64,000 nucleotides of DNA from Pseudomonas sp. FP2196 (GCF_030687715.1 NZ_CP117445.1:189501-253500); one strand, 5' to 3'; positions 36,221-45,939 are shown, counted from the first letter of the stretch. Notes: generated by a model not told the origin, from the letters alone. Program-made: numbers and translations.

Positions 36221-36886
36221 ATGACCTTCGATTACGCTTTTATCCTGAGTACCCTGCCGGCGTTTCTCAAAGCCGTGGGCGTGACGCTGCAGGTCGGTTT
36301 GATCGCCATCGGCACCTCACTGCTGGTGGCGCTGCTCAATGCGACGATTCTGGTGTTTCGCACACCTTACTTGCAGCGCGCCGTCGGCCTCTACGTCGAG
36401 CTGGCGCGCAACACGCCGCTGCTGATCCAGTTGTTCTTCGTTTATTTCGCCTTGCCGGCGCTGGGGATCAAAGTCTCCGGCTTCAGCGCCGCGATCATCA
36501 CCATGACCTTTCTCGGCGGCGCCTACCTCACCGAAGTGCTGCGTGCCGGCGTCGATGCGGTGCCGCAGGCGCAACTGGAATCGGGGCGCTCCATCGGCCT
36601 GTCTCATGGTCAATTGCTGCGCTACGTGATCCTGCCGCAAGCGGGGATCCTCAGCCTGCCGTCGCTGTTCGCCAATTTCATTTTCCTGCTCAAGGAAACC
36701 ACCGTGGTCTCGGCGGTGGCCGTGCCGGAAATCCTCTACACCACCAAGAGCTACATCGCGCTCTATTACAAAACCTACGAAATGCTCGCCGTGCTGACAC
36801 TGATTTGCGTGCTGTTGTTCTTGCCGCTGTCGCTGTTGCTCAGCCGTCTGGAAAGGAGGCTCCAGCATGGCCAGTTCGGGTCTTGA
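36221..36886 (+). CDS. Polar amino-acid ABC transporter permease (first subunit)
   Basis: A 221-residue inner-membrane permease of the His/Glu/Gln (HisM) family with about five hydrophobic segments. It shows the signature ELARNTPLLIQLFFVYFALP and the EAA-like loop QLESGRSIGLSHGQLLRYVILPQA. ATG 36221 has AGGA nearby and removes a 15-residue extension with no ribosome site. It overlaps the second permease by 20 bases. The substrate is probably a polar or sulfur-containing amino acid such as cystine, judging by the motif shared with sulfur genes; this is inference. Confidence 0.88.
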   Translation: MTFDYAFILSTLPAFLKAVGVTLQVGLIAIGTSLLVALLNATILVFRTPYLQRAVGLYVELARNTPLLIQLFFVYFALPALGIKVSGFSAAIITMTFLGGAYLTEVLRAGVDAVPQAQLESGRSIGLSHGQLLRYVILPQAGILSLPSLFANFIFLLKETTVVSAVAVPEILYTTKSYIALYYKTYEMLAVLTLICVLLFLPLSLLLSRLERRLQHGQFGS

Positions 36887-37526
36887 GTTGCTCTGGGTAT
36901 CGTTGCCGCAACTGGCAAAAGGTGCCGGGCAAACCCTGTCGATCTCCTTTCTGAGTATCGCCATCAGCACCATTGGCGGTGTGCTCTACGGCGTGTTGCG
37001 CACGCTTAACGTGACCTGGCTGAACGCGATTTTGCGTGTCTATCTGGAGCTGTTCCGGGCGATCCCGGTGCTGGTCTGGCTATACCTGCTGTTTTTCGGC
37101 TTGCCGATTTTCTTTGGCGTGAGCCTGCCGAGCTTCTGGTGTGCGGTGCTGGTGCTGTCGTTGTGGGGCGCCAGTGAAGTCGGTGAAGTGGCGCGCGGCG
37201 CGTTGCATTCGTTGCCACGCGGGCAGCGTGAGGCGGGGCTGTCGATTGGCCTGAACGCCCCGCAGTTGTTCGGTTACGTGCTGCTGCCGCAAGCGTTGAA
37301 GCGCATGACGCCGCCGACCATCAACGTCTACACCCGGATCATCAAAACCAGTTCGCTGGCGGTGCTGATTGGCGTGGTCGACGTGATCAAGGTCGGCCAG
37401 CAGATCATCGAGCGCACTTACGAATCGGTGCTGATCTACGGCGCGCTGTTCCTGTTTTTCTTTTTCATCTGCTACCCGCTCTCGGCCGCTTCGCGCGTGC
37501 TGGAGCGGCGCTGGACGCAAGCATGA
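36867..37526 (+). CDS. Polar amino-acid ABC transporter permease (second subunit)
   Basis: A 219-residue permease of the same family, with ELFRAIPVLVWLYLLFFGLP and the EAA-type loop GQREAGLSIGLNAPQLFGYVLLPQA. AAGGAGG precedes the ATG by seven bases, inside the end of the first permease gene. It overlaps the ATPase gene by four bases. The two permeases probably form a heterodimer. Confidence 0.88.
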   Translation: MASSGLELLWVSLPQLAKGAGQTLSISFLSIAISTIGGVLYGVLRTLNVTWLNAILRVYLELFRAIPVLVWLYLLFFGLPIFFGVSLPSFWCAVLVLSLWGASEVGEVARGALHSLPRGQREAGLSIGLNAPQLFGYVLLPQALKRMTPPTINVYTRIIKTSSLAVLIGVVDVIKVGQQIIERTYESVLIYGALFLFFFFICYPLSAASRVLERRWTQA

Positions 37527-38305
37527 GTGCATTGATCGAGTTTCACGGTTTCAACAAATTCTACGGCGAGCAGCAGGTGCTCAACGGTATCGACCTGCAA
37601 GTTCAGTCAGGCGAAGTCATCGTCATCCTCGGCCCCAGCGGCTGCGGCAAAAGTACTTTGCTGCGTTGCCTCAACGGCCTCGAAAGCGCTCACAGTGGCA
37701 GTCTGAAATTTGCCGGGCGCGAGCTGCTGAACAAGGCCACCGACTGGCGCGAAGTGCGTCAGCAGATCGGCATGGTGTTCCAGAGTTATCACCTGTTTCC
37801 GCACATGAGCGTGCTCGACAACTTGCTGCTCGGCCCGCTCAAGGTGCAGAAGCGTGAACGCCGCGAAGCGCAGCAACAAGCCGAAGCCTTGCTTGAACGC
37901 GTGGGTCTGGCGGACAAGCGTGATGCGTTTCCAAGGCAGCTCTCCGGCGGCCAGCAGCAACGCATCGCCATCGTCCGTTCGTTGTGCATGAACCCGCGAG
38001 TGATGCTCTTTGACGAGGTCACCGCCGCCCTTGACCCGGAGATGGTCAAGGAAGTACTGCAAGTCATTCAGGGCCTGGCCCGCGAGGGCATGACCCTGTT
38101 GATCGTCACCCATGAAATGGCCTTCGCCCGCGCGGTGGCCGACCGCATCGTGTTCATGGATGCCGGGCGCATCCTGGAACAGGCCCCGCCCGAGATTTTC
38201 TTTACGAACCCGCAAACCGCACGCGCGCAGCAGTTCCTGGAGAAGTTCTCCTTCGTTGCAACACTGCCAGAAACGAATCCGACAAAGGAACTGGAACTGC
38301 TATGA
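37523..38305 (+). CDS. Amino-acid ABC transporter ATP-binding protein
   Basis: A 260-residue ATPase of the GlnQ/HisP class. Walker A GPSGCGKST, Q-loop MVFQSYHLFPH, signature [15 protein letters not shown], Walker B VMLFDEVTAALD and the H-loop VTHEMAF are all intact. It is coupled by ATGA overlaps to the permease before it and the binding-protein gene after it, so the four genes form one transcript. Confidence 0.93.
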   Translation: MSALIEFHGFNKFYGEQQVLNGIDLQVQSGEVIVILGPSGCGKSTLLRCLNGLESAHSGSLKFAGRELLNKATDWREVRQQIGMVFQSYHLFPHMSVLDNLLLGPLKVQKRERREAQQQAEALLERVGLADKRDAFPRQLSGGQQQRIAIVRSLCMNPRVMLFDEVTAALDPEMVKEVLQVIQGLAREGMTLLIVTHEMAFARAVADRIVFMDAGRILEQAPPEIFFTNPQTARAQQFLEKFSFVATLPETNPTKELELL

Positions 38306-39174
38306 AAACTTCCGCTTTTTTACTGCCTCTGCTCAGCCTCGCCTTGCTCGCCGGCTGCAATAAAACCGAAGAACCGCCAAAGCCCAAAGTTGCCAGCGAA
38401 AGCACCGCGCCCTCCGGTTATCTGGACAAGATCAAGGCCCGCGACAAACTGATCGTCGGCGTTTTCACCGACAAGCCGCCGTTCGGTTTCGTCGATGAGG
38501 CTGGGCGCTATGTGGGTTTTGACACCGACATCGGCCGCCAACTCGCCAAGGATCTGCTGGGCGACGAGAACAAGGTCGAGTTCATCGCAGTGGAACCGGC
38601 CAGCCGCATTCCTTTCCTGCAAAGCGACAAGGTCGACCTGATCCTCGCCAACATGACCGTGACCCCAGAGCGCAAGGAAGCGGTGGAATTCACCAACCCG
38701 AACCTCAAGGTAGCGGTGCAGGCGCTGGTGCCGCAGAACAGCGCGGTGAAAGACCTTGATGACCTGGCGACTCGCACCACCATCGTCACCACAGGCACTA
38801 CGGCTGACATCTGGCTGACCAAGAATCACCCGGACTGGAAGCTGCTGAAGTTCGAGAAAAACTCCGAATCGCTGCAAGCCTTGGCCAATGGTCGTGGCGA
38901 TGCCTACGCGCAGGACAATCTGGTGCTGTTCAGCTGGGCCAAGCAGAACCCGGGCTATCGCGTGCTGGATGAAAAGCTCGGGGCCGAAGCGCCGATTGCG
39001 CCGGCGGTGAAGAAGGGCAACATCGAGTTGCGTGACTGGGTGAATAGCGAATTGGCCAAACTGGGTGAAGAGAAGTATCTGCTCAAGCTTTACGACCAAT
39101 ATGTGCGTAAAGAGCTGAGCGATGACACCAAGCCTGAGAGCGTGATTGTTGAAGGCGGGAAGTGGCAGGGGTGA
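38302..39174 (+). CDS. Amino-acid ABC transporter substrate-binding lipoprotein
   Basis: A 290-residue SBP_bac_3-family binding protein with a lipobox (LLAGC, Cys near residue 18), so it is predicted to be membrane-anchored. The family signature GVFTDKPPFGFVDEAGRYVG is followed by FDTDIGRQLAKDLLG and ILANMTVTPERKEAVEFTNP. It overlaps the ATPase gene by ATGA and completes the importer. The ligand is likely a polar amino acid. Confidence 0.9.
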   Translation: MKTSAFLLPLLSLALLAGCNKTEEPPKPKVASESTAPSGYLDKIKARDKLIVGVFTDKPPFGFVDEAGRYVGFDTDIGRQLAKDLLGDENKVEFIAVEPASRIPFLQSDKVDLILANMTVTPERKEAVEFTNPNLKVAVQALVPQNSAVKDLDDLATRTTIVTTGTTADIWLTKNHPDWKLLKFEKNSESLQALANGRGDAYAQDNLVLFSWAKQNPGYRVLDEKLGAEAPIAPAVKKGNIELRDWVNSELAKLGEEKYLLKLYDQYVRKELSDDTKPESVIVEGGKWQG

Positions 39175-39206
39175 TCCCTTGATTCAGAGGTGACTCTGCT
39201 ACTGCC

Positions 39207-39270
39207 TTCGCGAGCAGGCTCGCTCCCACATTGAAATGCGATCAACTGTGGGAGCGAGCCTGCTCGCGAA
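39207..39270. repeat. REP-type palindrome, family A
   Basis: Arms TTCGCGAGCAGGCTCGCTCC plus CAC and complement, 23 bases each, between convergent genes; it probably acts as a bidirectional terminator. Confidence 0.9.
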
Positions 39271-39290
39271 AGCGCTCGTTCAGGCACCGC

Positions 39291-40487
39291 TCAGTCAGGC
39301 CAATGCCACGCCGGCTCATCCAGCACCCGTTGCCCGACAATCCCGGTCTGGCCGAGGGTCTTCTCCAACACGATGCAGTTGCACTCCGGGTCTTCCTGCA
39401 ACGCCGAAATCAACCGCCGCGCATGGGACACCACCCACACCTGACACTCCTGCGACGCGCGAATGATCAACCGCGCCAGCGCCGGCAACAGATCCGGATG
39501 CAGACTGGTTTCCGGTTCGTTCAGCACCATCAGCGACGGCGGTCGTGGCGTCAGCAGTGCGGCGATCAGCAGCAGATAGCGCAACGTGCCATCCGACAGC
39601 TCTGCCGCCGACAGCGGTCGCAACAACCCTTCCTGATAAAACTCGATGGCAAAGCGTCCACCGGGCAGCGGCGCGATGTTTAGCCGTGCGCCGGGAAACG
39701 CATCGCTTATCGCCGCCTGCAATGCCTCTGGATCTCCAATCTCACGGATGGTCTGCAACGCCGCCGCCAGATCGCGGCCATCGTGATGCAGCACCGGCGT
39801 GCGCGTACCCAGTTGAGGCTGACGCACTGGCGCGTCGGCGTCGCTGCGAAAGTGATCGTAGAAGCGCCAGCGGCGGATGAACTCGCGCATCTGGAACACT
39901 TCCGGTGAGCTGCGCAAGCTGCCGACCTGATCGAACAGGCTGTCGAAGTTTGGCGTGTGTTGCGCCAGCACATCCCATTTACGTTCGGCCCGAGCGCGGA
40001 TCATCGGCCCGTCGCGATCCACCAGCAGACTGGCCGGGCGGTAAAAGGGCCCGGCCCAGATGCATTCGCGCTTGATCTGCGGATCGAGACTAAAGCGCGA
40101 GGGGGTAGGCACGCTGTCACCGGGCAGCATGAAATGGCCATTGGAGTCAGGTAACCCCAAGGCAATCGAATAGCTGAAATCCTCCCCGGCAAAACCCAGG
40201 CGCAACCGTTTGACGCCCTGGCGTACGCTCGGCTCGATCGCCACCTCACCATTGCGCATGCGCCGGCTGATGGTTTCCGGCCCGGCCCAGAACGTCGAGT
40301 CCAGCCCGCCCTCACGGGCCAGCGCATTAACCACGCCGCCCTGTGCGGTCTCCGCCAACAGGCGCAAGGCCCGATAGAGGTTGGACTTGCCGCTGCCGTT
40401 GGGGCCGGTGATCAGGTTCAGCCGGCCCAGCGGGATTACCAATTTATTGATCGAGCGGTAATTGGCCACCGCGAGGGTCTTGAGCAT
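39291..40487 (-). CDS. RecF/OLD-like AAA ATPase
   Basis: A 398-residue single-chain ATPase of the AAA_21 (SMC/RecF-like) group. The N-terminus reads LAVANYRSINKLVIPLGRLN, then Walker A ITGPNGSGKSNLYRAL. The C-terminal half has a signature-like LSDGTLRYLLLIAAL, Walker B SLMVLNEPETSLHPD and the VWVVSHARRLI motif. No Toprim nuclease domain is present, unlike full OLD proteins. Stand-alone members are common in bacteria with largely unknown roles, some linked to phage defence. ATG 40487 follows AAGGA. No partner gene is adjacent. Confidence 0.85.
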   Translation of the reverse strand: MLKTLAVANYRSINKLVIPLGRLNLITGPNGSGKSNLYRALRLLAETAQGGVVNALAREGGLDSTFWAGPETISRRMRNGEVAIEPSVRQGVKRLRLGFAGEDFSYSIALGLPDSNGHFMLPGDSVPTPSRFSLDPQIKRECIWAGPFYRPASLLVDRDGPMIRARAERKWDVLAQHTPNFDSLFDQVGSLRSSPEVFQMREFIRRWRFYDHFRSDADAPVRQPQLGTRTPVLHHDGRDLAAALQTIREIGDPEALQAAISDAFPGARLNIAPLPGGRFAIEFYQEGLLRPLSAAELSDGTLRYLLLIAALLTPRPPSLMVLNEPETSLHPDLLPALARLIIRASQECQVWVVSHARRLISALQEDPECNCIVLEKTLGQTGIVGQRVLDEPAWHWPD

Positions 40488-40536
40488 GAAAATCCTTCTC
40501 CGGATCGCTTCCACGCGGGGCGTGGGAACGGTCGCA

Positions 40537-40617
40537 TTGTAGGAGCTGCCGCAGGCTGCGATCTTTTGATCTTGGTCTTTACCAGCAAAAAAACGCAGCC
40601 TGCGGCAGCGCCTACCG
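40537..40617. repeat. REP-type palindrome, family B
   Basis: Arms TGTAGGAGCTGCCGCAGGCT and CGCAGCCTGCGGCAGCGCCT flank a 30-base spacer between the divergent ATPase and efflux genes. A small TCCACGC/GCGTGGGA hairpin adjoins at 40509. Confidence 0.8.
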
Positions 40618-40712
40618 GGGTAAATGCAGCATCAGGCGAGCGAACGTTGAACCCTGTTCTAAGCTCACAGTCGTATCGTCACTTGCACGTTCGTACACAG
40701 GAAGGAGTCTGC

Positions 40713-41816
40713 ATGGCGAGTCCCGGATTGAAAACAGCGGTCATGCTGAGTCTGTTCACATTGCTGAGCGCCTGCGGCGAGAAAAAGGCCCCTCAGGAGT
40801 ACCTGCCGCGGGTCTTCGTGCAAGAGGTCAAGCCAGCGGACTACGCGGCTGCCGTGACTCTCACCGGTGATGTGCAGGCGCGCGTGGAGACTGAATTGTC
40901 GTTCCGCGTCGGCGGCAAGATCATTCAGCGCATGGTCGATGTCGGTGACCGCGTGACCGCCAGACAAGTGCTCGCCAAACTCGATCCCAAGGATTTGCAG
41001 ACCAACGTTGACTCGGCTCAGGCCCAGGTTGTCGCCGAACAGGCGCGGGTCAAGCAGACTGCCGCGGCGTTCGTGCGCCAGCAAAAACTGTTGCCCAAGG
41101 GTTACACCAGCCAGAGCGAATACGATTCCGCCCAGGCAGCGTTGCGCAGTAGCCAAAGCGCATTGAGCGCGGCGCAGGCGCAACTGGCCAATGCCAAGGA
41201 TCAACTCAGTTACACCTCGCTGATTGCCGATGCACCGGGTGTGATCACTGAACGTCAGGCTGAAGTCGGCCAAGTGGTGCAGGCCACCGCACCGATTTTC
41301 AGCCTGGCCCGGGACGGCGACCGTGACGCGGTGTTCAACGTTTACGAATCGCTGCTCGCCGAGCGGCCGGCGGATCGCTCGATTGTGGTCAGCCTGCTCG
41401 ATGACCCCAACATCAAAACCACCGGCACCGTGCGCGAAATCACGCCTGCGGTGTCCGCGCAGTCCGGCACCGTGCAAGTCAAAGTCACCCTCGACAAACT
41501 GCCGCCGGGCATGCAGCTCGGTTCGGTGGTCAGTGCCACGGCCAAGGGCAGCGGCAAGTCGGCGGTTGAGTTGCCGTGGTCGGCGCTGACCAAAAACATC
41601 AGTGACCCGGCGGTGTGGATGGTTGACGACAAAGGTGAAGCACAACTGCACAACGTCACTGTCAGCCGCTACCTGATTGGCAAAGTCATCATCAGTGAAG
41701 GCCTCAAGGGCGGGGAAAAAGTCATCGTGGCAGGCGGGCAGTTGCTGCACCCGGGCATGAAGGTCGAGATCGCCGAAAACACCTACAAGGATCTGCAACC
41801 GGGAGCACAGCCATGA
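40713..41816 (+). CDS. RND efflux periplasmic adaptor lipoprotein, first (TriA-like)
   Basis: A 367-residue membrane-fusion protein with signal peptide and lipobox LLSAC. It shows the lipoyl/barrel pattern AAAVTLTGDVQARVETELSFRVGGKI, a coiled-coil hairpin of about 90 residues and the barrel-sandwich return ADAPGVITERQAEVGQVV. It joins the inner-membrane pump to an outer-membrane channel. AAGGAG precedes ATG 40713. It overlaps a second adaptor gene by ATGA. Two adaptors followed by one RND pump is the gene order of P. aeruginosa triABC. Confidence 0.9.
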   Translation: MASPGLKTAVMLSLFTLLSACGEKKAPQEYLPRVFVQEVKPADYAAAVTLTGDVQARVETELSFRVGGKIIQRMVDVGDRVTARQVLAKLDPKDLQTNVDSAQAQVVAEQARVKQTAAAFVRQQKLLPKGYTSQSEYDSAQAALRSSQSALSAAQAQLANAKDQLSYTSLIADAPGVITERQAEVGQVVQATAPIFSLARDGDRDAVFNVYESLLAERPADRSIVVSLLDDPNIKTTGTVREITPAVSAQSGTVQVKVTLDKLPPGMQLGSVVSATAKGSGKSAVELPWSALTKNISDPAVWMVDDKGEAQLHNVTVSRYLIGKVIISEGLKGGEKVIVAGGQLLHPGMKVEIAENTYKDLQPGAQP

Positions 41817-42877
41817 AGCGTCTGGGGCTGTTGTCCATTGCCGTGATGCTCGCGGCCTGTTCGAAAAGCGAGCCGCCACCGGAGCCGGTACGTCCGGTGC
41901 TGTCGGTCAAGGTCGAGGCGCTGAACGAAGAAACTCTCGGGCGCTTCGCCGGCAGCATCCAGGCACGTTACGAGAGCAACACCGGTTTTCGCGTGGGCGG
42001 GCGGATTGCCAGCCGTAATGTCGATGTCGGTGCCGAAGTGCAAAAGGGCACATTGCTCGCCACGCTCGACCCGTCCGATCAGCAGAACCAGTTGCGTTCG
42101 GCCCAGGGCGATCTGGCCAGGGTTCAGGCGCAACTGATCAATGCTCAGGCCAACGCCCGGCGTCAGCAGGCGTTGTTTGATCGCGGCGTTGGCGCGCAGG
42201 CGCAACTGGACATCGCCACCACGGATCTGAAAACCACCCAGGCCTCGTTGGAGCAGGCGCGGGCGGCGGTCAATCAGAGCAAGGATCAACTCGACTACAC
42301 CCAGTTGCGCTCTGACCACAAAGCCGTGGTTACCGCGTGGAACGCCGAAGCCGGGCAAGTGGTCACCGCCGGCCAGCAAGTGGTGACGCTGGCGCAACCG
42401 GACATCAAGGAAGCGGTCATCGATCTACCGGACACGCTGGTCGATCAGATTCCCTCCGACGTGGTGTTTCTGGTCGCCGGGCAACTCGACCCGAGCATCA
42501 ACACCACGGCGATCATCCGCGAAATCGAACCGCAGGCGCAAAGCGCGACGCGCACTCGTCGCGCACGACTGACCCTGGCTGAAACTCCACCGGGGTTTCG
42601 CCTCGGCACGGCGATCAGCGTGACCCTCAGTTCGGCGATCAAGCCGCGCCTCGAACTGCCGGCGACAGCCTTGCAAGAGGTCGACGGCAAAACCCGTATC
42701 TGGGTCATCGATCCGCAGAGCAAAACCGTAGCCCCGCGCGATGTCAGCCTGATCAGCCGTACTGACAGCAGCGTGGTGCTGGCCGGCGGGGTGAAATCCG
42801 GCGAGCGTGTGGTCACTGCAGGCGTCAACAGCCTTAAACCGGGACAAGCCGTGAAACTCGACGAGGACAGTCAATGA
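41813..42877 (+). CDS. RND efflux periplasmic adaptor lipoprotein, second (TriB-like)
   Basis: A 354-residue adaptor with lipobox MLAAC and the same architecture as the preceding protein (GRFAGSIQARYESNTGFRVGG, Ala/Gln-rich coiled coil, LRSDHKAVVTAWNAEAGQVV). The pair is clearly paralogous but diverged. It is coupled by ATGA overlaps on both sides. In TriABC-OpmH both adaptors are required, so a heteromeric adaptor ring is the likely arrangement here. Confidence 0.9.
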   Translation: MKRLGLLSIAVMLAACSKSEPPPEPVRPVLSVKVEALNEETLGRFAGSIQARYESNTGFRVGGRIASRNVDVGAEVQKGTLLATLDPSDQQNQLRSAQGDLARVQAQLINAQANARRQQALFDRGVGAQAQLDIATTDLKTTQASLEQARAAVNQSKDQLDYTQLRSDHKAVVTAWNAEAGQVVTAGQQVVTLAQPDIKEAVIDLPDTLVDQIPSDVVFLVAGQLDPSINTTAIIREIEPQAQSATRTRRARLTLAETPPGFRLGTAISVTLSSAIKPRLELPATALQEVDGKTRIWVIDPQSKTVAPRDVSLISRTDSSVVLAGGVKSGERVVTAGVNSLKPGQAVKLDEDSQ

Positions 42878-45800
42878 AAGGCTCTTTCAACCTCTCCGAA
42901 TGGGCCCTCAAACATCAGTCGTTCGTCTGGTATCTGATGTTCGTTGCACTGCTGATGGGGGTGTTTTCTTACTTCAATCTGGGCCGCGAAGAAGACCCGT
43001 CGTTCACCATCAAGACCATGGTGATCCAGACCAAGTGGCCGGGCGCGACCCAAGAGGAGACCCTCAAGCAAGTCACTGACCGCATCGAGAAAAAACTCGA
43101 AGAACTCGACTCCCTCGATTACGTGAAAAGTTACACGCGACCCGGCGAATCGACGGTTTACGTGTATCTGCGCGACACCACCAGCGCCAAGGACATACCG
43201 GAAATCTGGTACCAGGTGCGCAAGAAAATCGATGACATCCGCGGTCAGTTTCCCAAGGGGATTCAGGGGCCGGGATTCAACGACGAGTTCGGTGACGTGT
43301 TCGGTTCGGTGTATGCGTTTACTGCTGACGGCCTGACCATGCGTCAGTTGCGCGACTATGTAGAACAGGCCCGCGCCGAGATCCGCAATGTGCCGGGGCT
43401 GGGCAAGATCGAAATGGTCGGCCAACAGGACGAAGTGATTTACCTGAACTTTTCCACGCGCAAACTGGCGGCGCTGGGCATCGATCAGCGTCAGGTGGTG
43501 CAGAGCCTGCAATCGCAGAACGCGGTGACACCCGCCGGGGTGATCGAGGCCGGGCCGGAGCGGATTTCCGTGCGCACGTCGGGGCAGTTCGCTTCGGAGA
43601 AGGATCTGGCCGAGGTCAATCTCAAGCTCAATGACCGCTTCTATCGTCTGGCCGACATTGCCGATATCAGTCGCGGTTACGTCGATCCGGCCACGCCCGA
43701 GTTCCGCTTCGACGGCAAACCGGCGATCGGTCTGGCGATAGCCATGCAAAAGGGCGGCAACGTTCAGGCGTTCGGTAAAGCCCTGCACGAGCGTATCGAT
43801 CAGGTCACCGCCGACCTGCCGGTCGGCGTTGGCGTGCACACCGTGTCCGATCAAGCTGTGGTGGTGGAAGAAGCCGTCGGTGGCTTCACCAGCGCCTTGT
43901 TCGAAGCGGTGGTGATCGTCCTGGTGGTCAGCTTCATCAGCCTCGGCGTGCGTGCCGGGCTGGTGGTGGCGTGCTCGATCCCGCTGGTGCTGGCGATGGT
44001 CTTTGTGTTCATGGAATACAGCGGCATCACCATGCAACGGATCTCCCTCGGCGCATTGATCATCGCCCTCGGCCTGTTGGTCGACGATGCAATGATCACC
44101 GTGGAGATGATGGTCACACGCCTGGAAATGGGCGAGACCCGGGAGCAGGCGGCGACGTTCGCCTACACCTCGACGGCATTCCCGATGCTCACCGGTACGC
44201 TGGTGACGGTGGCCGGTTTCGTGCCCATCGGTCTGAATGCCAGTTCTGCGGGCGAGTACACCTTCACCCTGTTTGCGGTGATTGCGGTGGCCATGCTCGT
44301 GTCGTGGGTGGTGGCAGTGTTCTTTGCTCCGGTAATCGGTGTGCACATCCTCAGCACCAACGTAAAAACCCATGAAGCCGAGCCTGGTCGCGTCGGGCGG
44401 GCGTTCAACGGTGGCTTGCTGTGGGCCATGCGCAATCGCTGGTGGGCGATTGGCATCACTGTTGTGCTGTTTGTGCTGGCAGTGTTTTGCATGCGTTTTG
44501 TGCAGAACCAGTTCTTCCCGTCATCGGATCGCCCGGAAATCCTGGTCGACCTGAACCTGCCGCAAAACGCTTCGATAGATGAAACCCGCAAAGCCGTCGA
44601 CAAGCTTGAGGAGTCCCTTAAAGGCGACCCGGACATCGTCCGTTGGAGCACCTATATCGGTCAGGGTGCAATCCGTTTCTACCTGCCCCTCGACCAGCAA
44701 CTGCAAAACCCGTACTACGCGCAACTGGTGATCGTCAGCAAAGACTTCGAGGCCCGCGAGGCACTGAGTCAACGCCTGCGTGAACGCCTGCACAAGGATT
44801 TCGTCGGCATCGGCAGTTACGTGCAAGCGCTGGAAATGGGCCCGCCGGTCGGGCGTCCGATCCAGTACCGGGTCAGCGGCAAGGACATCGATCAAGTGCG
44901 CAAACACGCGATTGATCTGGCTACTGAACTGGACAAGAACCCGCACATCGGCGAGATCATTTACGACTGGAACGAGCCGGGTAAAGTCCTGCGCATCGAC
45001 ATCGCCCAGGACAAGGCGCGCCAGCTCGGGCTGTCGTCCGAGGACGTAGCGAACCTGATGAACAGCATCGTCAGTGGTGCGCCGCTGACGCAGGTCAATG
45101 ACGATATCTATCTGGTCAACGTGGTCGGCCGCGCAGTGAACGCCGAGCGCGGTACCCCGGAAACCCTGCAGAACCTGCAAATCGTCACGCCGGGCGGCAC
45201 GTCGATTCCGTTGCTGGCGTTCGCCACCGTGCGTTATGAGCTGGAGCAGCCGCTGGTGTGGCGTCGCGACCGGTTGCCGACCATCACCATCAAAGCGTCG
45301 GTGCGCGACGAGATCCAGCCGACCGACCTGGTGAAACTCCTCAAGCCGTCGATTGATGCCTTCGCCGAAAAACTGCCGGTCGGCTACAAAGTCGCCACTG
45401 GCGGTACGGTCGAGGAAAGCGGCAAGGCTCAGGGGCCGATTGCCAAGGTGCTGCCATTGATGCTGTTTTTGATGGCGACCTTCCTGATGATCCAGTTGCA
45501 CAGTGTGCAGAAGATGTTTCTGGTGGCGAGTGTCGCGCCGCTGGGGCTGATCGGTGTGGTGCTGGCGCTGGTGCCGACCGGCACGCCCATGGGCTTTGTG
45601 GCGATCCTCGGGATTCTGGCGCTGATCGGCATCATCATCCGCAACTCGGTGATTCTGGTGACGCAGATCGATGAGTTCGAGAAGAAGGGCCTGGCCCCGT
45701 GGGATGCGGTGGTGGAAGCGACCGAGCATCGCCGCCGGCCGATTCTGCTGACGGCGGCGGCAGCCAGCATGGGCATGATCCCGATTGCCCGGGAAGTGTT

Positions 45801-45939
45801 CTGGGGGCCGATGGCTTACGCGATGATTGGCGGGATCGTGATTGCGACGCTGCTGACGCTGTTGTTTCTGCCGGCGCTGTACGTGGCCTGGTACAAGATT
45901 CGCGAGCCGAAGAAGGACTCAGCCTCATCGAACCATTGA
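42874..45939 (+). CDS. RND efflux transporter, TriC-like
   Basis: A 1021-residue inner-membrane proton-driven pump with the twelve-helix HAE-1/HME-like layout: one N-terminal helix, a large periplasmic porter domain, six helices, a second porter domain and a final helix bundle. The proton-relay pair D404-D405 is visible in LGLLVDDAMITVE. The gene order adaptor-adaptor-pump and the sequence MKGSFNLSEWALKHQS point to TriC of P. aeruginosa, which exports triclosan. No outer-membrane channel gene is adjacent, as in triABC, where unlinked OpmH serves. The substrate here is unknown. Confidence 0.92.
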   Translation: MKGSFNLSEWALKHQSFVWYLMFVALLMGVFSYFNLGREEDPSFTIKTMVIQTKWPGATQEETLKQVTDRIEKKLEELDSLDYVKSYTRPGESTVYVYLRDTTSAKDIPEIWYQVRKKIDDIRGQFPKGIQGPGFNDEFGDVFGSVYAFTADGLTMRQLRDYVEQARAEIRNVPGLGKIEMVGQQDEVIYLNFSTRKLAALGIDQRQVVQSLQSQNAVTPAGVIEAGPERISVRTSGQFASEKDLAEVNLKLNDRFYRLADIADISRGYVDPATPEFRFDGKPAIGLAIAMQKGGNVQAFGKALHERIDQVTADLPVGVGVHTVSDQAVVVEEAVGGFTSALFEAVVIVLVVSFISLGVRAGLVVACSIPLVLAMVFVFMEYSGITMQRISLGALIIALGLLVDDAMITVEMMVTRLEMGETREQAATFAYTSTAFPMLTGTLVTVAGFVPIGLNASSAGEYTFTLFAVIAVAMLVSWVVAVFFAPVIGVHILSTNVKTHEAEPGRVGRAFNGGLLWAMRNRWWAIGITVVLFVLAVFCMRFVQNQFFPSSDRPEILVDLNLPQNASIDETRKAVDKLEESLKGDPDIVRWSTYIGQGAIRFYLPLDQQLQNPYYAQLVIVSKDFEAREALSQRLRERLHKDFVGIGSYVQALEMGPPVGRPIQYRVSGKDIDQVRKHAIDLATELDKNPHIGEIIYDWNEPGKVLRIDIAQDKARQLGLSSEDVANLMNSIVSGAPLTQVNDDIYLVNVVGRAVNAERGTPETLQNLQIVTPGGTSIPLLAFATVRYELEQPLVWRRDRLPTITIKASVRDEIQPTDLVKLLKPSIDAFAEKLPVGYKVATGGTVEESGKAQGPIAKVLPLMLFLMATFLMIQLHSVQKMFLVASVAPLGLIGVVLALVPTGTPMGFVAILGILALIGIIIRNSVILVTQIDEFEKKGLAPWDAVVEATEHRRRPILLTAAAASMGMIPIAREVFWGPMAYAMIGGIVIATLLTLLFLPALYVAWYKIREPKKDSASSNH

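Noticed and set aside
42871..45729. Long antisense frames (500 and 402 codons) opposite the RND pump gene
   Set aside because: Same reason: composition of a reversed membrane-protein gene, no ribosome sites or motifs.
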